From positions 1,897,920 to 1,961,919 of the forward strand of contig NZ_LNYQ01000013.1 of NCBI RefSeq assembly GCF_001467945.1: a DNA stretch of 64,000 nt, written 5' to 3'. The notes beneath the pieces are model-generated. The model saw only the letters and a list, made by a program, of their open reading frames with translations, ran no database searches and was not told the DNA's origin. The number at the start of each line of letters is the position of its first letter. The first letter of the stretch is position 1. The stretch is from Legionella parisiensis. GTDB lineage: Bacteria; Pseudomonadota; Gammaproteobacteria; Legionellales; Legionellaceae. A program made the translations under genes and the position numbers. Shown here in pieces: positions 46,353-55,369 of this stretch.

Positions 46353-47758
46353 AATCTTCTATAAGAAAGTTTCTTCTCATAAATTTATTGCTGGCAATCA
46401 CTATAACGACCACTTTAACAGCAATTGGTAACTATTATCTTGATCAAAAGGACATTCAAGATCACTTAGATAGTTTAATGGCCGTCTCAGCGCTTTCTTA
46501 TCAAGCACTACTGGGCGATGATCTTCATCAACGCCCTTTAGCGAAAATTCAAGAGGCACTCGAAACAATTCCTAAAAAGATTGATACATACTATCAGAAA
46601 AGATTTTTGAATGAAGAGCCCCCAGAAAATTATCTCAATAAGTTTAACTTTCAGGTTTGGACCAATGGCGGCAAATTATTGTTACACTCATCTTCGGCGC
46701 CAAAAATTCCTTTAACTTCGGAAGTCGATGGATTTAGTGATAAAAAAGTATCCACTCAGGATTGGAGAGTCTTTACTACCTACAATGATAAAGCTGGAAT
46801 TCGCACCGTTTTGGCTGAGCGTTACGACACACGTAATGAATTGGGCCATAGAATTGCTCAAGATGATCTCTACATTATGCTTTTGACTTTCCCGTTATCA
46901 GGCCTGCTCATATGGATTATTATTGGGCGTGGCCTGGATAGTCTGGACAAAGTCGCTGAAGAAGTAGCTAACCGTGCTCCCACCCACCTTGAGCCGGTTG
47001 ATTTGCACGAAGTTCCAGAGGAAATTAAACCTGTTATCGATGAATTAAATAAATTGTTTTTCAGACTAAAAGAAGGGTTTGAACGGGAAAAACGTTTTGC
47101 TGCTGATGCAGCACATGAACTACGCACCCCGCTTGCTGCACTAAAAACACAAGCGCAAGTTGCATTGCATTCTAATGACATAGAAGAAAAAAATCAGGCA
47201 TTACAAAAGCTTATTGCAAGTGTTAATCGCAGTACTCATATAGTTCAGCAGTTACTTACTATGAGCCGGCTTGTACCAGAAGCTGCTCACATGGAGGAAA
47301 AAGATGAGGTCAATCTAAGTCGATTAACTCGCGAAATACTTGCTATGCTTGCACCCGCTGCAGTGGAAAAACAAATTGACCTGGAATTTGAAAGCGATGT
47401 AGAAAATCTCACTATTTATGGTAATTCAACTGCTTTGGGAATATTAATTCGTAATCTTGTTGATAACTCAATACGATACTGTAATGAACATGGAAGAATT
47501 ATAGTACGCCTCGCTAAACTGCAAGACGAAATAATGCTTGAAGTGAGTGACAATGGACCCGGTATTCCAGCTGAGTTACAATTGCGTGTTTTTGAGCGTT
47601 TTTTCCGTGTTCTTGGCAATAAAAGCCCTGGTAGCGGCCTTGGTTTAGCAATAGTTCAGCAAATTGCTGAGTTACATGGCGGAAGGCTAATGCTGGATAC
47701 CCCCAAAGAAGGCACAGGTTTGATTGTAAGATTCTTTTTACCTATTCAGGAAAAGTAG
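46349..47758 (+). CDS. pmrB: Sensor histidine kinase PmrB
   Basis: Inner-membrane kinase of 469 residues paired with PmrA. Two membrane helices (about 8-28 and 173-193) bracket a periplasmic sensor domain of some 145 residues. A HAMP-like linker precedes the dimerisation domain with phospho-accepting His256 (AADAAHELRTPLAAL). The ATPase domain shows N, G1 and G2 boxes (LVDNSIRYC, VSDNGPGIP, GSGLGLAIV). The start is GTG at 46349, overlapping the pmrA stop as GTGA. No acidic ExxE iron-sensing motif was noted in the sensor domain. Confidence 0.88.
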   Translation: MKSSIRKFLLINLLLAITITTTLTAIGNYYLDQKDIQDHLDSLMAVSALSYQALLGDDLHQRPLAKIQEALETIPKKIDTYYQKRFLNEEPPENYLNKFNFQVWTNGGKLLLHSSSAPKIPLTSEVDGFSDKKVSTQDWRVFTTYNDKAGIRTVLAERYDTRNELGHRIAQDDLYIMLLTFPLSGLLIWIIIGRGLDSLDKVAEEVANRAPTHLEPVDLHEVPEEIKPVIDELNKLFFRLKEGFEREKRFAADAAHELRTPLAALKTQAQVALHSNDIEEKNQALQKLIASVNRSTHIVQQLLTMSRLVPEAAHMEEKDEVNLSRLTREILAMLAPAAVEKQIDLEFESDVENLTIYGNSTALGILIRNLVDNSIRYCNEHGRIIVRLAKLQDEIMLEVSDNGPGIPAELQLRVFERFFRVLGNKSPGSGLGLAIVQQIAELHGGRLMLDTPKEGTGLIVRFFLPIQEK

Positions 47759-47957
47759 TAACCTGGGTACAGCAAAGAGAACCTCAGGATCGAGCATTCA
47801 TTGACATTTAGAAACCACAGGCTCCGCTTCTCTGTACCACTCTCTTAATCACAAGTTAAAAATCTTGGGGAAAAGCCAGTTTTGAGCGCAGATTACAGAA
47901 GATTCAGTCACTGCACCCAAGCTACAAATCGCCCGCTACAATTGCTATAATTATCAA

Positions 47958-48560
47958 TTATCGAGCTGCTAAAACTTGCAGCGCGTCACGTATTAACTGC
48001 TCGCAGCTTTTGGAATTATCGTTTACTTTATTAACTGCTTTTAATGCCTCCTGGGGCTTATAACCCAGTGATTCCAAAGCGCTAACTGCTTCATCCTGGC
48101 CACTCATCATGAGAATTGATTTGTTGTTTGGGGAGACAGAAGCAGATATGGAAAGTTGCTTCATACTATCACGCATTTCAACGACTAAACGTTCGGCTGT
48201 TTTTTTACCTATGCCAGGTAATTTCATTAAAAAAGAAGCGTTTTCTTGTTGAATACATTGAATAAACTCATTTGGAGTAATACTGGAAAGAATCGACATA
48301 GCAAGTTTTGGACCAATCCCATTTACTTTAATCAAAGCTCTAAATAACTCCCTTTCCTGTCTCTCCAGAAATCCATACAGCAACAATGCATCTTCACGAA
48401 CAATCGTATGTATATGTAACCCTACTGAACTGCCATGGTTATCAAGCTGAAAAAAGGTATTTAATGAGGTTTCCACATCATATCCAACCCCTTGGACATT
48501 AAGGACCAATTTTCCCGGTTGATGCTTATCAATTATTTGTCCATCCAGCCAACCAATCAT
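47958..48560 (-). CDS. ruvA: Holliday junction helicase subunit RuvA
   Basis: DNA-binding tetramer subunit of 200 residues guiding RuvB in branch migration. The OB-fold N-terminus ([20 protein letters not shown]), tandem HhH motifs ([13 protein letters not shown] and [19 protein letters not shown]) and the C-terminal RuvB-binding domain ([15 protein letters not shown]) are visible. It overlaps ruvC by 4 bases. ruvB is not in the window downstream, where pmrB converges. Confidence 0.97.
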   Translation of the reverse strand: MIGWLDGQIIDKHQPGKLVLNVQGVGYDVETSLNTFFQLDNHGSSVGLHIHTIVREDALLLYGFLERQERELFRALIKVNGIGPKLAMSILSSITPNEFIQCIQQENASFLMKLPGIGKKTAERLVVEMRDSMKQLSISASVSPNNKSILMMSGQDEAVSALESLGYKPQEALKAVNKVNDNSKSCEQLIRDALQVLAAR

Positions 48561-49075
48561 CTTTTCCTTCTCCTTAATCCTCGTCTGCCAATCACTGATG
48601 ATAAATTATGACGCATATGACTATGACAAATTGCTATTGCCAAAGCATCTGCGGCATCTTTTTGAGGCGCCTTATTCAGAGCAAGAAGATGTACGACCAT
48701 GTGACTTACCTGAGCCTTTTCCGCAGCGCCATACCCAACTACCATTTGCTTAATTTCTCGTGCAGAATACTCACTTACTTTAACACGATGCGATGCCGCC
48801 GCAACCATAGCAACACCGCGTGCGTGCCCTAATTTTAAAGCTGAGCTTGGATTTTCATGCATAAATACTTGCTCAATTGCTACTTCTGAAGGCGAATAAT
48901 GCTCCATTAGTTGGCAAATACCATCATATATTTGCAATAGCTTTTGGCTTAACTCCCCATCTGGATTGGTACGTATGCAACCACTGTCAATGTATTCAAT
49001 TTTTCGATCCGACTCTTTTATTAAGCCGTATCCAGTAATCCTTGAACCAGGATCTATCCCTAATATTATGGCCAT
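48557..49075 (-). CDS. ruvC: Holliday junction resolvase RuvC
   Basis: Endonuclease of 172 residues. The acidic catalytic residues lie in [12 protein letters not shown] (first Asp), AIEQVF (Glu) and the C-terminal [13 protein letters not shown] (Asp pair). The C-terminus is basic ([10 protein letters not shown]). It shares one base with the yebC stop and overlaps ruvA by 4 bases, so the three form an operon. Confidence 0.97.
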   Translation of the reverse strand: MAIILGIDPGSRITGYGLIKESDRKIEYIDSGCIRTNPDGELSQKLLQIYDGICQLMEHYSPSEVAIEQVFMHENPSSALKLGHARGVAMVAAASHRVKVSEYSAREIKQMVVGYGAAEKAQVSHMVVHLLALNKAPQKDAADALAIAICHSHMRHNLSSVIGRRGLRRRKR

Positions 49076-49818
49076 TAATCTATTGATTCTAATTGTTTTT
49101 CTGAAAACTCTGCATTGCTGTACACTTCCTGAACATCATCCAGATCCTCAAGCATATCGATTAACCTAAGAAGACTCTGTGCTGAATCATCATCGATAGA
49201 AACTAAAGTTTGGGCACGCATGGTTAAATGAGATTGCTCAATTTCTAGACCTGCTTCTGTAAGCGCATTTAATACACTATGATACCCCTCGACAGGAGTA
49301 ATCACTTCAATTTGACCTTCATCTACAGAAACATCATTTGCTCCAGCATCTATGGCAATCTCCATAACCTGCTCTTCAGATTGTCCTGGTGCCATAAGAA
49401 TTTCACCCTGATTAGTAAAGAGATAAGATACTGAACCGTCTGTTCCCAAATTACCGCCATTTTTCGTGAATGCATGACGCACTTCTGATACGGTTCGGTT
49501 TTTATTATCTGACAAACAATCTACAAGAACTGCAACCCCACCGGGTCCATAGCCCTCATAACGCATAGCTACCATTGCTTCACCGTCAAGTCCACCCACT
49601 CCACGCTTAATCGCATTCTCAATTGTATCGCGTTTCATATTCGCACTAAGTGCTTTTTTAACTGCATCCCTTAATCTAGGATTGGAAGACTCCTCCCCTC
49701 CTCCCATTCGAGCAGCTACAGTAATTTCTCGAATTAATTTGGTGAATATTTTTCCACGTTTTGCATCTTGAACGCCTTTACGAAATTTAATATTTGCCCA
49801 CTTACTATGACCAGCCAT
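49075..49818 (-). CDS. yebC: YebC/PmpR-family regulatory protein
   Basis: A 247-residue cytosolic protein of the YebC/TACO1 family, described as a transcriptional regulator and more recently linked to translation of proline-rich stretches. The start [20 protein letters not shown] is the family hallmark, and [19 protein letters not shown] is conserved. GAGG lies upstream of the ATG. It heads the yebC-ruvC-ruvA operon, the standard arrangement. A translation role would suit a genome with proline-repeat proteins such as the FimV here; that is inference. Confidence 0.96.
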   Translation of the reverse strand: MAGHSKWANIKFRKGVQDAKRGKIFTKLIREITVAARMGGGEESSNPRLRDAVKKALSANMKRDTIENAIKRGVGGLDGEAMVAMRYEGYGPGGVAVLVDCLSDNKNRTVSEVRHAFTKNGGNLGTDGSVSYLFTNQGEILMAPGQSEEQVMEIAIDAGANDVSVDEGQIEVITPVEGYHSVLNALTEAGLEIEQSHLTMRAQTLVSIDDDSAQSLLRLIDMLEDLDDVQEVYSNAEFSEKQLESID

Positions 49819-50067
49819 ATTACTACCTCAAAACCTTATTTAATTTTGTATAAATTATACATGCTCTTTTGTTAAAAAGAATAACTTAGCTTATATTTGG
49901 GCTCGACATTTTTAACTTTTTTAGACTATAGTAGCCCCCAGAATGTAGTTTTTAATTTATAGCAAATAAGAATATCTGGGTAAGCTTGGAAATAGATGCA
50001 GTCAATTTGGATTCCGCTCCCCAGCAAGAGTAACTCAATAAATCCATAACACTAAAGGAGATCAATA

Positions 50068-51324
50068 GTGTATTTGCAGGGATTTGGTAATTACCATCAA
50101 ACTGAAGCAGTTCCAGGCGCTTTGCCAAGTAGCCAGAATTCACCACAACACTGTAATTTAGGTCTTTATGCCGAACAATTAAGTGGGACGGCCTTTACTC
50201 GTCCAAGACATAGTAATTTACGAAGCTGGCTTTACCGAATTCTACCCTCTGTAGTCCAGGGCAGATATCAGGTTTATGAGATGGAGCTGTTCAAACCCTA
50301 TCATACAGAGCAATCTCCAAATCCCATGCGTTGGTCTCCTCAGGACCTGTTTAAAGGAGAAGACTTTGATTTTGTCGAAGGTATGTTTCATCTTGCAGGA
50401 AGCCACCATGTAAATGCATATATTTATCATTGCACCCGGTCCATGCAAAATAAATACTTCGCGAATAATGATGGAGAAATGCTTTTTGTTCCTTACTTAG
50501 GGGAGGTGAACCTACATACTGAGTTTGGTAAATTAAATATATGCCCTGGCATGATAGCTGTTATTCCCCGTGGTATTAAATTCAAAATGGAACTCATTGG
50601 TTCCGAAACAAAAGGATATCTATGTGAAAACACTGGCAGCCCGCTCACACTACCTCCATTAGGACTGATCGGAGCTAATGGTCTGGCGAATCCACGACAT
50701 TTTCAATATCCCACTGCTGCATTTGAGCAAGGTATCACACAAGCGACCCTTATATGCAAGTATCAAAATAAATTATGGACAGCAAAATGCAACCACTCTC
50801 CGCTGAATGTAGTAGCCTGGCATGGTAATTATGCTCCTTATTGCTATGATTTGAGTTTATTTAATACAATTAACACAGTAAGTTTTGATCACCCCGATCC
50901 CTGCATTTTTACCGTGTTAACTTCGGAAAGTGATACTCCCGGAGTAGCCAATTTGGATTTCGTCATTTTTCCTCCTCGCTGGATGGTTGCCGAACATACA
51001 TTTAGACCACCCTATTATCATCGTAATTACATGAATGAACTCATGGGGCTTGTCCGTGGTGAGTACGATGCAAAAAAAGAAGGATTCTCACCTGGCGGAG
51101 TAAGCATTCATAATTGCATGACGCCGCATGGGCCTGATCAAATAAGCTATGAAAAAGCAGTGGCGCAAAAATTAGAACCTGAACTTTACTTGAATACTTT
51201 GGCGTTCATGTTTGAAACAAGAGATGTATGGAACGTTACCGAGCAGGCTATGCGTATTCCACAGATGCAAAAAAACTATGCGGATTGTTGGCAGGGGCTG
51301 AAAGCAAATTTTACATGCCCATAG
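50068..51324 (+). CDS. hmgA: Homogentisate 1,2-dioxygenase
   Basis: Iron dioxygenase of 418 residues that opens the homogentisate ring in tyrosine breakdown. In Legionella its substrate also feeds pyomelanin. The iron-ligand region [19 protein letters not shown] is intact, with a further His in the MTPHGPDQ segment. The start is a GTG at 50068 with AAGGAG 7 bases upstream; no ATG gives a proper N-terminus ([19 protein letters not shown]). No other hmg or hpd gene is adjacent. Confidence 0.95.
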   Translation: MYLQGFGNYHQTEAVPGALPSSQNSPQHCNLGLYAEQLSGTAFTRPRHSNLRSWLYRILPSVVQGRYQVYEMELFKPYHTEQSPNPMRWSPQDLFKGEDFDFVEGMFHLAGSHHVNAYIYHCTRSMQNKYFANNDGEMLFVPYLGEVNLHTEFGKLNICPGMIAVIPRGIKFKMELIGSETKGYLCENTGSPLTLPPLGLIGANGLANPRHFQYPTAAFEQGITQATLICKYQNKLWTAKCNHSPLNVVAWHGNYAPYCYDLSLFNTINTVSFDHPDPCIFTVLTSESDTPGVANLDFVIFPPRWMVAEHTFRPPYYHRNYMNELMGLVRGEYDAKKEGFSPGGVSIHNCMTPHGPDQISYEKAVAQKLEPELYLNTLAFMFETRDVWNVTEQAMRIPQMQKNYADCWQGLKANFTCP

Positions 51325-51574
51325 TACAAAATGATGAAGATGCAGCCATAACACGAAAAATTAACACCATAAATCGTCAGGGCAAATTAGTATAATCTTT
51401 GAATATTTTTTTTGCCTGCTTACCGCTTGATGCACGGCATCCATCGATCTACATGAAGACATGAACTGGATTCCCCGCATAAAGCGCGGAACGCAGGGTA
51501 TTTTGTTTTATGCGATAAAGATTCGTTTACCCTGATAAGCCCCGAGCTCTACTGCTTCGCCCTGTCAGCAGGAC

Positions 51575-51991
51575 TCAAGCAAAAACCTTAAATCCTTTAT
51601 TTAAAGTACAGTCAATTTGATGACTTGCTAGTTTTTGATAATTGATTGCATTCATTACCGTATTTTTTATAGAGACAGTTCCATCTGCATTAATACTGTA
51701 CTTAACAAATTCGAAGGCAGGATTACCACGAGCAAAAGGACTATCCAAAGTAAAATGGTTCACTGAAGTACTAATTCGACTGTTATCAATAACAAGAAAA
51801 GCATTAGGTTGTGCTGATGCAGCAATAGGGATCAAAGGTGGTTTTTGTGAGTTGCACTCTTGAATATTCGTTACCAGAGTGATTCTTTTTCCTTGAGATA
51901 TCGCATCCGCCATTTCCGTTAATGTTGTTAATTGTTCTGCTTGAACCCCTGATGATAAAACAACTAAAGCGGATAAAATCATTTTCTTCAT
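51575..51991 (-). CDS. VirK-family secreted protein
   Basis: A 138-residue protein with a signal peptide (KKMILSALVVLSSGVQA). The remaining sequence fits the VirK family: LTEMADAISQGKRITLVTNI, a Cys in QECNS, the SVNHFTLDSP strand, FEFVKYSINADGTVSIKN, and a final Cys. Family function is not well defined. The ATG at 51991 follows GGGGAGGAG, a very strong ribosome site; the frame opens 24 codons earlier without one. The rpoS terminator ends 33 bases upstream, leaving little room for a promoter. Confidence 0.75.
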   Translation of the reverse strand: MKKMILSALVVLSSGVQAEQLTTLTEMADAISQGKRITLVTNIQECNSQKPPLIPIAASAQPNAFLVIDNSRISTSVNHFTLDSPFARGNPAFEFVKYSINADGTVSIKNTVMNAINYQKLASHQIDCTLNKGFKVFA

Positions 51992-52023
51992 TAAAACTAC
52001 TCCTCCCCTTTTGATATTAACAA

Positions 52024-52084
52024 TAAAAAAAGCCTGGGGAAACGCAGGACTAAAAAGTGGCAAGAGCCGTCGTTTTCCCAGGCT
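52024..52084 (-). terminator. Intrinsic terminator of rpoS
   Basis: AGCCTGGGGAAACG (52031-52044) and CGTTTTCCCAGGCT (52071-52084) are complementary at 13 of 14 positions. On the minus strand a T7 run (52030-52024) follows the stem, 40 bases after the rpoS stop. Confidence 0.8.
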
Positions 52085-52123
52085 ACAATAGAGTTCATAA
52101 AATCATTTATGCGGTTGAAATTC

Positions 52124-53146
52124 CTAAAACAAATCTTCCTGCGTTAATCCCATTTTTTCCAACAAACCACGTAATGTTTTTAATGCTTCAACTTGGATTT
52201 GACGAACACGTTCTCGTGTCAAATCAATTTCCTTACCCACATCCTCAAGTGTTGCTTTTTCAAACCCTCTTAAACCAAATCTTCTCGCAATAACCTGCTG
52301 TTGATTTTCAGTCAATTTATCCAATAAAGATTCTATATGTAAACGCAAGTTTTCATTAGTTAAGAGCTCTGCAGGATTTACGCTGTTTTCATCAGCAATA
52401 GTGTCTAATAGTGATTTATTTTCATCAAAGCCTATGGGCGTATCAACAGAGGTTACCTTGTCATTCAATCCTAATAACTTTTGTACATCTTCTAAAGGTT
52501 TATCAACCATTTCTGCAATTTCTTCGGGTGAAGGCTCATGGTCTAATTTTTGGGTCAGTTGCCTTGCTGCTCTGAGATACACATTCAGCTCTTTAACTAC
52601 GTGGATAGGTAAGCGAATAGTCCGCGTTTGATTCATAATAGCGCGTTCAATTGTTTGTCTAATCCACCATGTGGCATAGGTTGAAAAGCGAAAACCACGT
52701 TTAGGATCAAATTTCTCAACGGATTTCATTAAACCTAAATTTCCTTCTTCAATTAAATCGAGAAGAGGTAAACCACGATTAAGATAACGACGTGAAATTT
52801 TAACCACCAAGCGCAAATTAGATTCAATCATCTTTTTGCGGGCAGCAACATCCCCTTTCAAAGCCAGAGTAGCATAACGTACTTCTTCTTCTGCACTGAG
52901 CAAAGGAGAAAATCCAATTTCACTCAAATAGAGTTGTGTCGCATCCATCATTTTTAGTGCATTTTTACCACGGAATGAGGGGAATGCATTATCATCCGAA
53001 AAATCAGGAAGCTCGGCACTTTCCTCTTCTTCATCTTTTTCAAGAAGAGAATCAATGTCTTCCTCTATTAAGAGTGATTCATCGTCTGGTTCAGACCAAT
53101 CTTCATCCTTAAGTTCTGGTTCTTTACTTGACTCATCGTCGTGCAT
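52124..53146 (-). CDS. rpoS: Stationary-phase sigma factor RpoS
   Basis: Sigma-38 of 340 residues. An unusually acidic N-terminal leader of about 60 residues precedes region 1.2 ([16 protein letters not shown]). Region 2 ([20 protein letters not shown], then [17 protein letters not shown]), region 3 and region 4 ([20 protein letters not shown]) are intact. In Legionella RpoS governs transmission traits and intracellular growth. nlpD lies upstream in the same direction as usual, but a 144-base palindrome occupies the spacer. Confidence 0.97.
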   Translation of the reverse strand: MHDDESSKEPELKDEDWSEPDDESLLIEEDIDSLLEKDEEEESAELPDFSDDNAFPSFRGKNALKMMDATQLYLSEIGFSPLLSAEEEVRYATLALKGDVAARKKMIESNLRLVVKISRRYLNRGLPLLDLIEEGNLGLMKSVEKFDPKRGFRFSTYATWWIRQTIERAIMNQTRTIRLPIHVVKELNVYLRAARQLTQKLDHEPSPEEIAEMVDKPLEDVQKLLGLNDKVTSVDTPIGFDENKSLLDTIADENSVNPAELLTNENLRLHIESLLDKLTENQQQVIARRFGLRGFEKATLEDVGKEIDLTRERVRQIQVEALKTLRGLLEKMGLTQEDLF

Positions 53147-53165
53147 TGTTTTTCACCTATAGTAT

Positions 53166-53309
53166 TAGGCTCTGTCTACATTTCTACTGTCTTGGCCGAA
53201 CTGTCCTGATTTTCTGCGCCCCAATGCGCACATACTTCGTATATGCTGTGCTTCGGTGCTTGAAAACCAAGTCATTTTGACCCAAGCTAGCGAAATGTAA
53301 ACAGCCCTA
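53166..53309. repeat. 144-base imperfect palindrome, dispersed repeat copy B
   Basis: The left end TAGGCTCTGTCTACATTTC (53166-53184) and right end GAAATGTAAACAGCCCTA (53292-53309) are inverted. The reverse complement matches copy A at 33930-34067 over most of its length, including AGCACCGAAGC. It lies in the rpoS-nlpD spacer, 20 bases before the rpoS start. Confidence 0.7.
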
Positions 53310-53387
53310 GTCATGTTGCGAAATTTATTCCATAACTACATTATACTTCATAAAAAGATTATTGTTGCTATAACTACAAGTCATCTG

Positions 53388-54131
53388 TCAACCTTTTTGT
53401 AGATAATTCAAAGGATTGACTGGTACGCCCGATCTTCTGATTTCAAAATGAACACCGGTATATTTGCGATCAATAACACCGGCTATTCCAATAATTTGCC
53501 CTGCTTTTACTTGCTGTCCTTCGGATACCATAATCCGGGCATTATTGCCGTAAGCTGTTAAATATTCATGATTGTGCTTAATAATAATCAAGTTACCATA
53601 ACCAGCTAACCCACTTCCAGCATAGGCAACCACACCATTTGCCGCCGCAATTACTTTCTCACCCTTTCTACATGCAATGTTTATACCTTTTTTGCCTTGT
53701 TCTGGAATAAATGATGTAGTTACTCTTCCACTCACCGGCCATAACCAGCCCGAAGTAGAACGAGCATATCTATTTGCGGGGGAATAAATTACAGAAGTTC
53801 TTGCAGGAGCAACATAATAATGCCGTGCTGTAGCTGGGCGTGTTATTTTTCTATGTCTTGGAATAATAATACCTTGCAAGCGGATTACTTGTCCCACTCT
53901 TAAAGAATAAGGCGGATTAATATGATTTAACCGAGCTAAAGTTCTGTAATTTGTATCATAGCGAAATGCAATAGAAAAAAGCGTGTCTCCACGTTTTACC
54001 ACATATACTTTCTGATAGCGGGAATAAGGATTCCATTTTAACTCAGTAACAGGAGCTAAATTATTTCCACAACCAACTAAGGTTATCATGAGGAAAAGAC
54101 ATAAAAATCTTTTGCAAAATGTGGCTATCAT
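53388..54131 (-). CDS. nlpD: NlpD-like lipoprotein, LysM and M23 domains
   Basis: A 247-residue lipoprotein with lipobox LVGC near residue 21. A LysM domain (VYVVKRGDTLFSIAFRYDTN) is followed by a basic linker and an M23 LytM domain at about 125-245. The first zinc site reads GINIACRKGE, lacking the His of active M23 peptidases, while HFEIRRSG remains. This degenerate site fits NlpD/EnvC-type activators of amidases such as AmiC rather than an enzyme. Location between surE and rpoS is the classic surE-(pcm)-nlpD-rpoS order. Confidence 0.93.
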   Translation of the reverse strand: MIATFCKRFLCLFLMITLVGCGNNLAPVTELKWNPYSRYQKVYVVKRGDTLFSIAFRYDTNYRTLARLNHINPPYSLRVGQVIRLQGIIIPRHRKITRPATARHYYVAPARTSVIYSPANRYARSTSGWLWPVSGRVTTSFIPEQGKKGINIACRKGEKVIAAANGVVAYAGSGLAGYGNLIIIKHNHEYLTAYGNNARIMVSEGQQVKAGQIIGIAGVIDRKYTGVHFEIRRSGVPVNPLNYLQKG

Positions 54132-54155
54132 TTATTAAACCTCAAACAAATTGTT

Positions 54156-54911
54156 TTATTGAATGCCAATCCCATCGAGCCAATTGGCTAATTGATCAAA
54201 CATTTTGTAATTTGTCATATCCAAATGAAGAGGTGTGATTGAAACATACCCTTCACTTATTGCATAAAAATCTGTTCCAGGGCCCGCGTCAGCCTCTGCT
54301 CCGGGCAAACCAATCCAGTAAATAGGCCGTCCCCTAGGATCCTTCTCTTTTACAACAGGTTCAGCACCATGTCGAGTGCCTAAGCGAGTAACTTGCAATC
54401 CCTTTATTTTATCCAAGGGCATATCAGGGACATTAATATTTAAAATAGTTTGAGAAGGAAGACGGTGCGTACTTAATTTCATCACCAAATGCTTGGCAAT
54501 AATTGCCGCTGTGTCATAATACTGAATGTTATCCCCTACCATAGAAACTGCAAGGGCAGGCAATCCTAAATAACGGCCTTCCATTGCGGCAGCTACAGTA
54601 CCTGAATAAAGAATATCATCACCTAAGTTAGCACCATCATTAATTCCAGAAACAACCATGTCAAATTCGGTATCTAAAAAACCTGTAACTGCCAAATGCA
54701 CACAATCCGTTGGGGTGCCTTCAACGCTATAATAACCATTATCCAGTTTTTTAGCTTTTAGCGGACGTGACAGAGTCAAAGAGTTGCTTGAGCCACTTCT
54801 GTTTCTATCAGGAGCAACGACTTCTATGTCTACAAAAGTTGATAACTCCTTGGCTAGTCGATTAATTCCGGGGGCAAAAACTCCATCATCATTACTTATT
54901 AGTACTCTCAT
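54156..54911 (-). CDS. surE: 5'/3'-nucleotidase SurE
   Basis: Metal-dependent nucleoside monophosphatase of 251 residues linked to stationary-phase survival. The acidic metal site is at the N-terminus ([15 protein letters not shown], Asp8 and Asp9), with Ser/Asn ligands in [11 protein letters not shown] and [20 protein letters not shown]. It starts 3 bases after the lipoprotein gene and is followed by nlpD. The pcm gene that often follows surE is absent. Confidence 0.97.
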   Translation of the reverse strand: MRVLISNDDGVFAPGINRLAKELSTFVDIEVVAPDRNRSGSSNSLTLSRPLKAKKLDNGYYSVEGTPTDCVHLAVTGFLDTEFDMVVSGINDGANLGDDILYSGTVAAAMEGRYLGLPALAVSMVGDNIQYYDTAAIIAKHLVMKLSTHRLPSQTILNINVPDMPLDKIKGLQVTRLGTRHGAEPVVKEKDPRGRPIYWIGLPGAEADAGPGTDFYAISEGYVSITPLHLDMTNYKMFDQLANWLDGIGIQ

Positions 54912-54914
54912 CTT

Positions 54915-55295
54915 TTAACTCATAGGTGATTCAAACCATCTAACTACTGCTAAATGATCAGCTAAATCATGTCTGTTTTGAGTTAAATTGGCTTGTAAAT
55001 TTGTATTATTATTCTCAATTTTTAATTGTGCTTGTTCTTTAACAATCGACTCTTGTAAAGCCATAATTTTTTTTCCGAAACCTTGGGGACTGAGTTGTAA
55101 TTGATAAGCCAATTTATTCATCCGATTGGCAAGAGATTCCAATTGATCACAGGTCAAACCCGCTGGTTGTTTGTTTGGACAAGCTTTTAGCGCTTGTTGC
55201 AATTCATTAGGATGCGCTTTGTAATAATGTTCATTTTTTGCTGAGCAAGACGTTAACCCTAAAATTATAAATAATACTGCCAAAGATTTATTCAT
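54915..55295 (-). CDS. Small lipoprotein (EexN-like)
   Basis: A 126-residue protein with a lipoprotein signal ending in GLTSC. After it, HYYKAHPNELQQALKACPNK and a second Cys in LTCDQLES resemble the start of EexN-family lipoproteins, which are linked to plasmid entry exclusion, but there is no conjugation gene nearby. The rest is a helical, Gln/Asn-rich region. The ATG at 55295 is preferred over a TTG two codons earlier. It probably forms an operon with surE. Confidence 0.65.
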   Translation of the reverse strand: MNKSLAVLFIILGLTSCSAKNEHYYKAHPNELQQALKACPNKQPAGLTCDQLESLANRMNKLAYQLQLSPQGFGKKIMALQESIVKEQAQLKIENNNTNLQANLTQNRHDLADHLAVVRWFESPMS

Positions 55296-55369
55296 ACTCA
55301 ACCTATTCTAAACTACAAAAAACCGATATTATCACTAGACAAACGCTAACGCCATCTTATGAGATAACT

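Noticed and set aside
47767..47837. Inverted repeat GGTACAG/CTGTACC after pmrB
   Set aside because: Arms are short and about 60 bases apart, with no T-run, so it is not reported as a terminator.
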